Below, one piece after another: positions 26,592 to 37,234 of a DNA stretch of 64,000 bases (position 1 is the first letter of the stretch; every line of letters begins with the position of its first letter). The notes under the pieces are model-generated. The model was not told where the DNA came from, made no database searches, and worked only from the letters and a program-made list of their open reading frames with translations. The DNA is taken from positions 19,574,539-19,638,538 of the forward strand of contig OX359250.1 in assembly GCA_947179485.1 (NCBI GenBank), read 5' to 3'. Position numbers and translations under genes: made by a program. The stretch comes from Allacma fusca. Its lineage: Eukaryota > Arthropoda > Collembola > Symphypleona > Sminthuridae.

Positions 26592-28488
26592 ATTCGCTTC
26601 ACCCAATCTGAAAATAACATAAATTCTCGATTAAAATAATTTCCCCATGCTGCCACCCTTCATCCCCATTACAAATATCCCCCCTCACTGCGAACCCTCC
26701 AACTCTCATAATTTCCCCCAAACAACTTTTCCACCCAAACATACAAAACCGGGTCCCAAAACAAGCATCATGTAATGCCTCCCCACACAACAACCTAATT
26801 GCATCATTCCAGTGGAATTTTCCAGCCTCAGTACCTATCACTCGCCTAATTCATTTCCCACTCAATACAATCACATTTATTTAAATTGATAGATGCTCTT
26901 GAATCGAATCCAGTCCCATAGTTATTTTTCCTAGTTACATTCGAAATCACACTAAAATTCCCTTCACAATCAATGTTCCTCTCAACCCCCGGAATGAACG
27001 CATTCCATGTCGAGAAGTCTTTTAAAAACAAGTAAATTATTCCTCAATCCCAAAAAACTTACCGGCTCAGCCTTAAATCTAAAAAGATATAATTTCCAAG
27101 TTGTAATTATCTGATGATTAATATCCGGAGGGCACTTGCCCAGCTTTTCAGCATAAACCCATTCAACACAAAAACGAAACTGCGGCCAAAAAGCTCACGC
27201 TCCGTAACTCTCCATGCACATGCACAAAACTATGCCTTTAGGAACTTCACACAGACTACGGGCCCCTGCATTTTCTTCCGAGAAAAGACATGCACTTAAA
27301 TTAAAGCGCCTCCACCCGTAATTCCGAAAGTTCCACCAATCAAAATCCTTCATTTAAAGAGCGGGTAAACTCAGCTATTTCAATTTTTGAACTTGTGGTT
27401 AGAACGCAAAATCCTACTGGACTCAATGACTCAGTAGTAAGACTGAGTGAGAGGGGACTGGAGTACGTTTAAATTTGTATGGAAGTACAAACAGCGAATA
27501 GCCAGCGGTGGTAACCACTAAGGGGCGAAGCACCAACCTGTAGAAAAACAGGAACGTGGTAACTTCTGGAAAAATCATTTCTGATGAGCACTACGTGTTA
27601 AGTTACTAAGGGGAAGCACCACTACGAGATGTAACTACCAAAAACAACAATTATTTAACTAAATGCAGTACGCTGTTAGACCTCATTGTCAGTTATGTTT
27701 TTATTCAGGTCTGAATCGAAATTCAGGTCTCAATCTAAATTTAGGTTCGAATTTCATGTCTTCAACGAATTTAATCCTTCTGAGGTCAAGCGGATAACTC
27801 GAACAATAGGATTTTGGTTAGGTTTTAGGGGACACACGAAGTGAATGCCCTGATTCCAGATGTCATGCTCACTCCTTATCTGTAACATGGCGACGATTCT
27901 GCTTGACAACAGCTATCGATCTGAAAACACGAGATAAAAAAAAGGGCAGATATAGCTGTGATTTTATTCAAAACTGTGAATTTAAATCCCCAAGGATATT
28001 ATGTTTAACTAAGTATAAGAATATCTTAAATATCCTGGAATTTTAAAATGATGGATTTTTAATGAAAATAAACATTGAAAAATGAATTGCCTTAGGAACA
28101 CTACAACTAACTAAAACCCGCATTGGAATAAATATTATTTCAGTGTTGGATAGACAGTTTTAATAAATCAAAAGAAATTAAGTAAAAGTAAAAGAAATGA
28201 CTATCCATAATTTTTAAAACTACCACTACTGAGTTCTGGGTTCGTGGAACTCCATAGAACTCATAGATGAAGATGGAACAATAAAACAGACGGGAAATTG
28301 AAACGAGTATGAACGAATTGTCATGCACGTGCTAAATTCAAAATAACATTTAAGGGACCCTTCAACTCTTCATTTTCAAGCGGAAATCCTTGCACATGAC
28401 TCTAATGGCACTCCAATTCCATTAATTCGAAAGAACAAAATTTGAAATTATTGTCACCCAAAATTTTAAAAAATTTCACACTTAAAGT
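26592..28488. other. Intergenic region upstream of TIMM50; short repeats
   Basis: The first 750 bp upstream of TIMM50 are C-rich and G-poor on the + strand (G-rich on the coding strand). A motif ACTAAGGGGCGAAGCACCA near 27520 is partly repeated as ACTAAGGGGAAGCACCAC near 27614, and its core AGGGGCGAAGC recurs inverted near 30106. No gene was recognised. Confidence 0.5.
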
Positions 28489-29535
28489 ATGCCGAATCCA
28501 GCAGGTACCTAACAATACAGACATTGCCCCATGCCGTACCACCTAACCATTTACTCAACTTTTATTTATTGAATTGTCAATTTAATTTTGATTTAAATTT
28601 CAACTTCGAACATTTTTTAAATTGTCCAGATGATCCAAAGTATGAAGGGCGATTCAAAAACGTTAAATGTTGGAGGGTCAAACCAGCGCGTAAGATTTAC
28701 CATATTTTATTGAGATACTACCAAATTCATTATGTTGTTGAGTCTTAGAATTATTAATCCAAAGCCCATATGAAATTTTTATTAACTCTTCCAAACAGCC
28801 CGAGATGAATACTACCGGCCCTTGCTCATGTCTATCGAAATGTCCCGTCCAAAGAGGCACTGTTGCTGTATGCGACCACCCCCGCCCCTCCCGAACATTC
28901 CATGCCCGGCTTGTGACGGCATTGAAACGACCAATATGGCTTACTCGAATAATCTTTGTTGTACAGGCAATTCATCTTGTGGTACTTGCGCTGCAAGTTG
29001 TCAAAATAGGAATGGAGGTGGTGGGGGAGGATGCGGTGGTGGTGGTGGAGGAGGATGCGGAGGAGGTTGTGGTGGTGGAGGAGGCGGATGTGGGGGTGGA
29101 GGAGGTTGCGGAGGTGGAGGTGGATGTGGTGGAGGCGGCGGCGGAGGAGGAGGTTGTGGTTGCGGTCAGAGCTGTGCATGTCGACGACTTCCGGGTCAAG
29201 GGCCATGCGACCCACCATGTTTCTCTACAATGGTATTTCCTCCATATGCCCCATTTGTACCAGAGCCCAGGTGTTTCCCAGTCCCGATCGCCCCACCCGT
29301 CTGTACCGACGGTTGTTCCCTGGCCCCAGTCGGAGGAACCGGCATGTACGGTGCCTTCTACAAGTCATGCTTCTCTTGCAATAACTGCGGGAGGAGTGGG
29401 AAGTTGGACGTCTGCAACTTGCCTTGCTACGGCTGCAATAATGCTGCTTGCAGTCCTTGCAACCGGTCTTCCGGTGCTGCAATTGGGAGTAACTGCGGCC
29501 CGTGTAATGCCGGGAACGACTGCGGTGTTTACTAA
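28489..29535 (+). CDS. Cys/Gly-rich protein of unknown function
   Basis: Three exons: 28489-28504 (ATG and four codons), 28630-28689, 28799-29535, joined by GT-AG introns in matching phase to a 270-residue frame. Residues 1-26 are MPNPADDPKYEG then FKNVKCWRVKPAPR, hydrophilic and with no signal peptide. A CCC and poly-Pro stretch follow. Around residues 95-140 there is a tract of 3-9 glycines separated by single cysteines (for example CGGGGGCGGGGGCGG), ending GCGCGQSCACRR. The C-terminal 110 residues are Cys-spaced and less repetitive (CFSCNNCGRSGK, CYGCNNAACSPCN), ending DCGVY. It resembles cross-linked structural or sperm Cys-rich proteins in composition only. Other open frames over the same bases are shadows. 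The short first exon is the weakest part. Confidence 0.65.
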
Positions 29536-30537
29536 CTGACCCCCTGTCCCAAAAATCCTACCTGCTGACCAGTCGTAAGCGCTTAATTAACTAAAATAAT
29601 TATAAATTCTTATTTGAAAATTCCTTGTAAAAAAATCTGTTATTAAACATTCTATGAACAATCCTATAACTAACTTCCGCCCGTTTCCAGTTTTGACTCA
29701 CTTACATTAACAAAGCTCCTGAACATTTAATGTCAGTATCTTTAAACTGGAAGTTTGGATACACATTTTATTAACAACTGCTTCCTTCAGTTATCTGGTC
29801 CGCTACAAAGCACACGCTAAAGTTCTGAAGAATTTTAGTAGACCCTAAAGTTCAAAATAAAAAAAGGGCAGAAAGCGGGTGGTAAATATGCAACACCGGC
29901 GTCAATTTTTGTTTTGTTTTGTGTGCTTATTTTAAGTTTAAGAAAGTGAAGGCAACAGGAATTGACAGATATCACCGGTACTCACACGCATAGATTTTTA
30001 ACTAAACGTTTTTTAATTTTTCGAAGTACCTAATCGACTAATCCCACATGTATCATAATACAGTTACTAGCCTTTGATGTAGTCTTGCAAGATGGGTTTG
30101 TAACGCTTCGCCCCTAAAACAAATTCATTATTCAGCAGAAACAGAAACACTCGACGTAATAAATTGAATCACATTGGCATTGAAGCACTCCGACTTCCTA
30201 TTAACATTAACTATTTCTATCATTGTCGTTAAAGTTAATTTTTAATTGAAGGTGTTGGGACTTACGTCGGATTTTGGAAATATTAAATGTGAAGTAGAAA
30301 TTAATAGTGTATTGACATAATTTGAAATTAATTTGTGATTCCGCACTGGGAAGTGACATCAAGTTGGGGTTGTAATTAAATAAAGAATTGTTGTAATTTG
30401 AAGAAGTTGGAAAGTTTACATTAACGAGGAGCCAGCTCAAGAACGCTGACAAGTGGGCAGTTAAAATTTGTGGAGAATTTGTGGAGGTGCTGGGATATAT
30501 GAAATTAGTTATGAGAATTAATTCAAGTGGGCTAATC
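29536..30537. other. Intergenic region and PSMD9 leader
   Basis: About 1 kb between the Cys/Gly-rich gene and PSMD9. The last 250 bp are G/T-rich on the + strand and likely include the PSMD9 promoter and leader. A 138-codon antisense frame (30623-30207) covers this part but looks like a composition artefact. GCTTCGCCCCT near 30106 is inverted relative to the motif near 27523. Confidence 0.5.
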
Positions 30538-31508
30538 ATGTCGGGAGGAAATGAAATTGAAAATGTGACCAGGGATGGGATTTTGCAGTTGATGAGACAG
30601 CGAAATAATATTGATGAGAACATTCAGGCACTCGGACAGATTTTGCAGTCGGTAAGTGTGTACTTAAATTGTATTTCAAATTTGTCGTATTTGAAGGAAT
30701 ATTTATGGTTGTGATTGTGAGGAGGATGTAATTTCGGTTTGCGGATTTAATTGTTTGGTGTATTAAGTTAAACGTTTATGGTAACAGAACCACATTGGCA
30801 TGACCGAACCTTTGGTGGACCGAGAAGGCTTTCCGAGAAATGATATTGACGTGTATCAAGTCCGTCATGCCCGGCACAAAATAATTTGTGAGTTTTGTTT
30901 ATTTTTTTGACTAGTATTATATACTTGCTTTTATGCGTTTTGTAAGTTGGTGGGATCGTATCATTATGTCTGTGAATGTGTGTAACTAACTTTTGTTGCT
31001 TTGTAGGTTTGCAGAACGACTTCAAAGCTTTGACAAAAGAAATAGAACACAAGATGCAGATTTTTCACCAGAATCAGGCCAACGGATCTGATTCTTCAGC
31101 GATGGACATTGGGGAACCTGAGGAAGCAAGACGTAGAGTGCCTATTGCGTTAGTAAATCTCGTGTCGGAAGGGTCACCGGCCTTTCATGCTGTAAGTTGT
31201 CACTGTGCGATGGGACTTCGATTTTTTTGATAATTAAATGACCTATGGGTTTCACTGATTTTGTGTATATTTTAATGAAGGGGTTGCAGTGTGATGACCT
31301 GATCCTTACTTTTGGGTCCGTTGATTCTGAGAACTTTCGGAGCATCGCTGATATTGGTGCAATTGTCCAGCGAAGCAGAGGGCAACTAGTAAATGTTACT
31401 GTTAAACGAATCTCTGCCGTAGTCAAATTAGCCTTAATTCCGGGAGAGTGGAGCGGACGTGGGCTTTTGGGCTGCAACATTGTCCCAGTGGAAAATATTG
31501 ACAGATAG
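30538..31508 (+). CDS. PSMD9: 26S proteasome non-ATPase regulatory subunit 9 (p27/Nas2)
   Basis: Four exons: 30538-30651, 30788-30887, 31007-31191, 31281-31508; 208 residues, close to the family length. The N-terminal half is helical and charged ([19 protein letters not shown], then [19 protein letters not shown], the family signature). A PDZ-like domain occupies about residues 115-200: [20 protein letters not shown] followed by [16 protein letters not shown]9 is an assembly chaperone of the 19S base that binds the ATPase Rpt5 and is absent from the finished proteasome. The start has ATC ATG TCG context, and the coding sequence is intact. All introns are GT-AG. Confidence 0.95.
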
Positions 31509-32575
31509 CTCGTCTGAATTATGATCCTTCACATTCCCACGTATAATTGGGTTATTTCTATTACCGATTGGTTATTATTTTTCAATAATTCTCAGTACAC
31601 GTAGCATGTGTAATCAGCTTAAATTAAGACCCGATGTACATTTGTCAACAATCTCCTTTCTTACTAATAGTATCAACCATGGTTAAATAATTGGGATTTC
31701 CTTACTAATTTCGTCGTGTTGAAACAGTTCTATACTACAATTAAGTGAAATCTCGTCCATGAATTATAAAAAATTCAACACATAATGTTCTAATTCTTAA
31801 GTAAGTAGTAACTATTGTTTAGTATTGGTTCCAACTACAGTTGGAGTTGGAGGTTGGAATTACCAACTGCTCCTCCATGTATGCGAAAAAGCGTATTTAA
31901 TAAGCTACTGCGATTAATATTGGAGGAAAGGAAATTATTTACGACTCTAAAATTTTTGCCAATTTTTCCTTGTATTATTAATTATGCGGTATTTCCTTCC
32001 AGTCGAAATCGGTAATAAATCATTAGTATTATACTTAAAATTTTGATTGTTGTTTGGGCAACAAGGATTATTTTAGCACTTGTTAATTTTAAACCCGCTA
32101 GGTCTTTTTGGTTTTCACACTAAAACTCACCCTTTATTTTGAGTTACTTTGTAAATTCAAAACCATCTCAGATACGTACATTGTGAGAATACCATTGCAT
32201 TACTAGACTAGAATGCTGTTGTAAAGATCTAGGCTTATTGCTAGTACTTCACTTAATTTGTTTATTCGTAGATTAGAAAATTAGAATGGACAGATGAGGT
32301 TTTGAATTGGTAAAAGTGTGTTATAGGGAGCGAGTACTAGCTACTGCTACTGGTACCTAAACGTAGAACGAACTGAACACAAACGCTGGCGTCTGGCAGA
32401 GGGTAATGAATAAATTGTAAATGTGAAGCTGCACTTATTTTACTTAAAACTTTTCTGTATGAATTAAGGTTTATTCTTTCCACTTGTCATCAAAAGTTAA
32501 ACTAGAATTTCAATGAGAGGTGCTTTTAGGGTTTGGTTTGTCTCAAGCTGAAACATTATAATTGCTGGCGATACA
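31509..32575. other. Intergenic region between PSMD9 and the DHHC gene
   Basis: About 1.07 kb, AT-rich, holding the PSMD9 3' end and the promoter of the DHHC gene. Only one short frame (66 codons) is open. I see no RNA gene or repeat. Confidence 0.5.
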
Positions 32576-34169
32576 ATGACGGCTGGAAAAATTGAAGAAG
32601 AGGATCGAACAATTAAGCTGCTCATGCAAAGACAATACACATGGAGCAGATTTGGGAACAGAAAAGTATTTTGCAGGGGTACTATTATGATAGGACCAAT
32701 TAGAACGTGGTGGTGGTTGCTTGAAATTTGGACAATAGTTGTCGCAGGATTATTTCTTTCAGAGTAATAACCATAGTATAATTATAATATACTACTAGTG
32801 ACTAACTTTTACGCCTTGACGTATCTGTTTCTCAAACTTAGGTATTCAGAGTATCATTTTGGCATTGTCATCGCCGGAATCATTCTTTTCATTATTTGTA
32901 TGTCATCCTGTTTCGCCATAAATTTTGGAGATCCTGGAGTTATAGTTAAGCCGAATTTTTCTGAAGCTTACAGGAATGCAAAAGAAGGTGATTCAATTCA
33001 TTTTAGTAATTTATGCTACATGCCCTTTTCTTTAAAAAAGTGATCATTGCAACATAAAAATTTATAATACGTTGCAGTGTCTGAGATGATAAAAAATGGG
33101 ATCCATAATCCAATCCGAAATGTTACTGGTAAACTACAAGTTGTGAAACAAATTTTCTGATTATTGATTTAAGATCATTCTAATATTTACTGATTGGACA
33201 GTTGGAGGCAAAGTTTATAAGTATTCTTACTGCATGCGTTGCCATCATTTTCGACCCCCGGAAAGCGGTCATTGCTACACCTGCGACTCTTGTATAGGTG
33301 TGACGAAGAAATATATTATCGACCAGCTTTACTGTCTATCTCTGAATAAAGAGAAGTATTTCTTGCTTCTTAATTAGAACGTTGGGATCATCACTGCCCA
33401 ATCTTCGGAGGATGCGTTGGGAAAAAGAATCTTGTTGCCTTTCATGTCATGTGCTTGTCTCAAGCCGTCTTGTGGACTTTCTGGGTTAGCTGCTCAGCTT
33501 TTGCAACAGCAAATGGTAAGTTTGTATTAGCTTCAGAAATGGTACGTTCCATTGACAAAACACAAGTGATCACTTTTATTTACCGCGGAATTTCCATAGT
33601 CACAAAAGAAGATACAAGTTTTAACTTGGCAATTGGTCGGTGCAAAACCCTCTTGGGTGTCACAGTGGGAATTATTGGTGCTGCTGTTTTACCAATGATT
33701 TTAAGCAAATCTAAATTAGAAAAGAATTTATGCGTTCCAAAAGCGAAGCCTCATCAAACGTCAAATGTAAGAATATTAAAATATACTAATGAAGGAATTA
33801 TTACTCATCATTAATATATTTCTTTCTTTCTAGGACTTCAGCGGAGACTGGTCAACCACTGGAATACCAGGTACGTCCCCTAAAACTCAATAAGAACACA
33901 AGTAGCCTTTATAAACTCTCATGATTCTATTACCTGAAGATATGTCAGTTCGAAGTGCTCCGGCACCCCATTTGAATGTGGGTGAGTCATCTACCGAATA
34001 CAGTAGTAGCGAATTTCCATCCTCAGAGAGTTCCCCCGAAGTACAAACTAAAACTAGAGGACAAATTTCGCACATAACGAAACACTTTTGACTACCGCTG
34101 AACAGCCGATAAAATCTATACCAAATACACAAGGGAAGAAATCTCGTTACAGACTTTGGCAGCCTTAAT
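32576..34169 (+). CDS. DHHC-type palmitoyltransferase
   Basis: Seven exons: 32576-32763, 32842-32987, 33078-33128, 33202-33297, 33378-33766, 33834-33870, 33940-34169; 378 residues. Order: short cytosolic N-terminus with GNRKVFCRGTIMIGP, two membrane spans (about 48-62 and 70-92), the DPG motif (FGDPGVIVKP), a Cys-rich domain (CMRCHHFRPPESGHC, CDSC), the catalytic DHHC at about 164-167 in ERWDHHCPIFGGCVGKKN, two more spans (about 183-203 and 245-262), and a Ser-rich tail. It transfers fatty acyl groups to protein cysteines at internal membranes. The layout is nearest the ZDHHC9/14/18 (Erf2-like) group, but PIFGGC replaces the usual PWVGNC, so the orthologue is unclear. The 20-bp stretch 33516-33535 looks like a donor plus acceptor but the frame reads through it. 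Confidence 0.9.
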
Positions 34170-34313
34170 TAATAATTTTACTAAACGTGATTAACTACTT
34201 TATTACGAGACAGAACTCCTGTTTGTTACAATGTAATACAATATTCATAGAGTAGGATACATGCTAGATTGTTATTGATTGCTGTAATAATGAAGGTAAT
34301 TGAGGCGAACTGC

Positions 34314-36147
34314 TTATTTTGAAGAGTTAAGATAAAATCCCATTAAAATTTTAAACACTTCTGGATTGTAGCCTTCGAATACCTCTTTCCCTTGTTCGTA
34401 TTTACAAGTTGAAAATAACTTTAATTTTGGAGTCAACCAGAAAATATTCTTAACAGCCGATGAGGTTTCTTCTTCAACGTCAACATTATTTAGTTGAAAA
34501 ATTGAAAACTGAAAATCTTGGCCTGTTGAATGAACTGTTTGTGTGGTGATTGGTTCAGGAAGAATTCCTTTCACGTCATTCTATATAAAATAAAATTAAA
34601 ATAATGACTGCCTTGCTACAATTTACAATTTTCATAATTGTATATATGAAACATTGAATGCCTTACACCATATTTCCGTCTTGCCATCAACAGAGCTGTG
34701 GCGAAGTTATAAATTAGAGTTGTCCCAGAAAATCTTTCATCATTCCATCTCGGGTGGACGTGAGTGTGAGATCCAGGAATATGGTGAGAGAAAAATGCCG
34801 TGTGAATGTACGGGAAAGGACTCGATTCCTTGATTGCTACGCATAAATATTAGGGATTAATAACATTACTTATTATTAAATAATCTACATGTCGCACAGG
34901 CAGAGAGATGCGACATGCATGTGATATGTTCTGCTTACCGAATCTGTCACCGTTTTTGTAAATATTTTGGTCAACTACTCCTGCATTCGATAAAAAAGGA
35001 TAAATGTCCGGCAACTCCAAGCTTGCAGTAACATCCTTCGAAGCAAGTGGTGCAAGTGGTTCTTTCGCCAGTAAAGTCAGCATGGGGTTTACCAATATTT
35101 GAAACGGTTTACCATGCTTTATGAGCGAAACTCGTAATTCTTCCTCTCCTCCAACAGCTCTGGCTACTGCTAACTCGGGTTGATTCGACTCACAAAGTCG
35201 GAGAAAATTTTTTAGCAAAGTTTCACTGAAAAAAATAATACAAGTTATTCAAGGGTTAAACTTTCCAAAAAGACTAGAGATACTCATAAAAAAGTACTTA
35301 CTTGCGCTTATTCAAAGGTATTCCATAATCCCGTCGGAATGTAAACTGCGGGATTTCTAAGTCTCTAAGTTTGGGCAACTTATCCAAGTACGCATCCCAA
35401 AGAAAGGCTTGCTTGATTATTCTGAAATGAGAAACAGGTAAATGAGTCAAATCGTGTACTTATCCAACACGGAAAGTACATTTTAAAGCATTCAGTAGCT
35501 TTTGTGATTTCAACTAAGGTCCTACAGACTACTCCTTGCGAATGAAACCAACTAAAACATAGATGCTGTCCCAATCCCAAACTCTTAGAATCAACCTCAT
35601 AACCACATAAAGTAACAAAATTTGATTCGGTCTTGCCTTTGCACAAGAATGTCCTGGTACTCAACGGGAGTGGAATTTCCTAGTTCTAGCACAGAATCCG
35701 GGAGTCCACGTTTAATCTCCACACTACGTGTCAACGCCTGTGCTTGTTTGACTCCTTCGAAAGTGAAGGTCTTCGAATTGAAAACTTTACAAGGAACATC
35801 ATGCCAGTCCGGATGAGTCTCATCATGTTTCGGGGGTGGTGGGAAAACTGGCTCCGCATTTGGTCTAAGTATCAATCAGTCATTAAATAAATATTTATTT
35901 CTCAATCCCCAACGTACATACTTTTTGTCAAAAGTTCGGATTAATACAATTACATTGCATCCAAATCAACAAACAGCGGGCTGTCCATTTTCACCACTTC
36001 CTTAGCATCCTCGACGGTGTAACCAGCCTTCCTTAACTTCCTGGCCAATCCAGTGTTATCCAGAGTCTGCTTCCGCCACCGATGCCATGAGTACCCTTCA
36101 AGCCATTTCTTTTTTTGTGGGAATCGGAGAGGAGCTGTGATCCTCAT
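34314..36147 (-). CDS. MRPL37: Mitochondrial ribosomal protein mL37
   Basis: Six exons: 36147-35954, 35864-35637, 35421-35302, 35225-34939, 34836-34667, 34580-34314; 421 residues, almost the human length. Family landmarks: FEGVKQAQALTRS, GLPDSVLEL, FRRDYGIPLNKR, LLKNFLRLCESNQ, then ALLMARRKYGNDVKGIL and QDFQFSIFQLNNVD near the C-terminus. mL37 is a structural protein of the large mitoribosomal subunit, paralogous to mS30/mL65. The second intron has a GC donor (CAAAG|GCAAGA at 35636). It is needed because it joins DILVQR to IIKQAFLWDA in frame, where the human protein is continuous; no usable GT exists there. The 3' end is 144 bp from the convergent DHHC gene, and the 5' end faces AARSD1. Confidence 0.9.
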
Positions 36148-37234
36148 TTTTCCTCACTTCTTTCCTAATTGTAAATAACCATATATTATAAAATCCAATT
36201 ACACGGTTCACTTCCAATAGCTCTTCCATGTATTCCAATTATCAACGCCACTCTTCTAATTCTAAGAAATTAAAAAATTCTAAATTCATATTTACCTCAA
36301 TAGTGTCCGAAATCCGAATTCCGTGTAACAGTCCAGTTGTCCAGTCAGTAATTTCAACACAATTAATTTCCTAGCTCACTTCCCCTGTTTTAGGAAGTTC
36401 TACGTTAAGCACACTGTAAGACTGTCCCTATTCCCAAAATGTAATCCCAAATCCCAAATGCCGGAGGACTCCCGTGCAATCACATGTAGTCAAAGGTGTG
36501 TGTCTACGCAGCTGACGCACAGCTAGTTTCCAAAAATGAATTAAAAATCTTAAAATAATTAATAATAATTATATTACTAGGAACAAATCGAGCAGGTCTC
36601 TATTATTTAATCGAAGAAAGTGAAATTCTGCATGTACTATTTATTGTAATTCACGTGGAACAAGAACCCCATTGCAGAGTGTGCAACCGGGATGAAATCC
36701 AAAAATATTTATTACCAAGCTCAGTGTAATTCCAGTTATTATTTCTGGATCTGGACTATTTATAGTTATATGATTAGTTATTATATTTGACATGTTTAGT
36801 TTACACTGGTTTAAAAAATTATTAATTTTGGAAAAATGGGTAGGTAACGGAGTGGGGTCATCATTGCTTGGCCAAAGTGTGTGTAGTCCGTGATTGTAGT
36901 AGCCGCGGAGTTTAAATTTCAAGTGAATTGCCGCATGTTGACAAAATTATATTGGTCTCCTGTGCCTGTATCAAGTAACAAGTGTATCCTGAAATTCCTA
37001 ATACTGTACATACATATGTAAGCAATAGTTACCAGTGTTTTGATTCAGTCATAAAAATTAATGGCTAGTATTTAATGATAATTACTATTATAACAAATAA
37101 CACTGTGTTGCTCAAAATTTTGCTGGCAAAATAATTGGGCAGACATTATATGTTGAGTGAATTAGCGTTGAATTATTTAAGGGAAATTACCTAAGAAGTA
37201 TTTTCGAATTGAGCAAAACTTTTCGCAATTCGTA
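36148..37234. promoter_or_regulatory. Head-to-head promoter region, MRPL37/AARSD1
   Basis: The 1.09-kb gap between divergent start codons. The MRPL37 side (36150-36500) is C-rich on the + strand; towards AARSD1 the + strand becomes G/T-richer, so each coding strand is G/T-rich at its own 5' end. No TATA box could be assigned. A 93-codon minus-strand frame at 36641-36922 resembles nothing. Confidence 0.45.

Noticed and set aside
28805..29539. 244-codon Val/Glu-rich frame over the Cys/Gly-rich gene
   Set aside because: Out-of-frame translation of GGN-rich codons; the Cys/Gly frame joins in phase to two upstream exons.
30207..30623. 138-codon frame antisense to the PSMD9 leader
   Set aside because: Low-complexity Ser/Asn/Phe translation produced by the G/T-rich sense strand; overlaps PSMD9 exon one.
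33516..33535. Possible 20-base intron in the DHHC gene (GTAAGT...TTCAG)
   Set aside because: Too short to splice, not a multiple of three, and the frame reads through into the rest of the protein.
36641..36922. 93-codon minus-strand frame between MRPL37 and AARSD1
   Set aside because: No homology; located in a short divergent promoter region.
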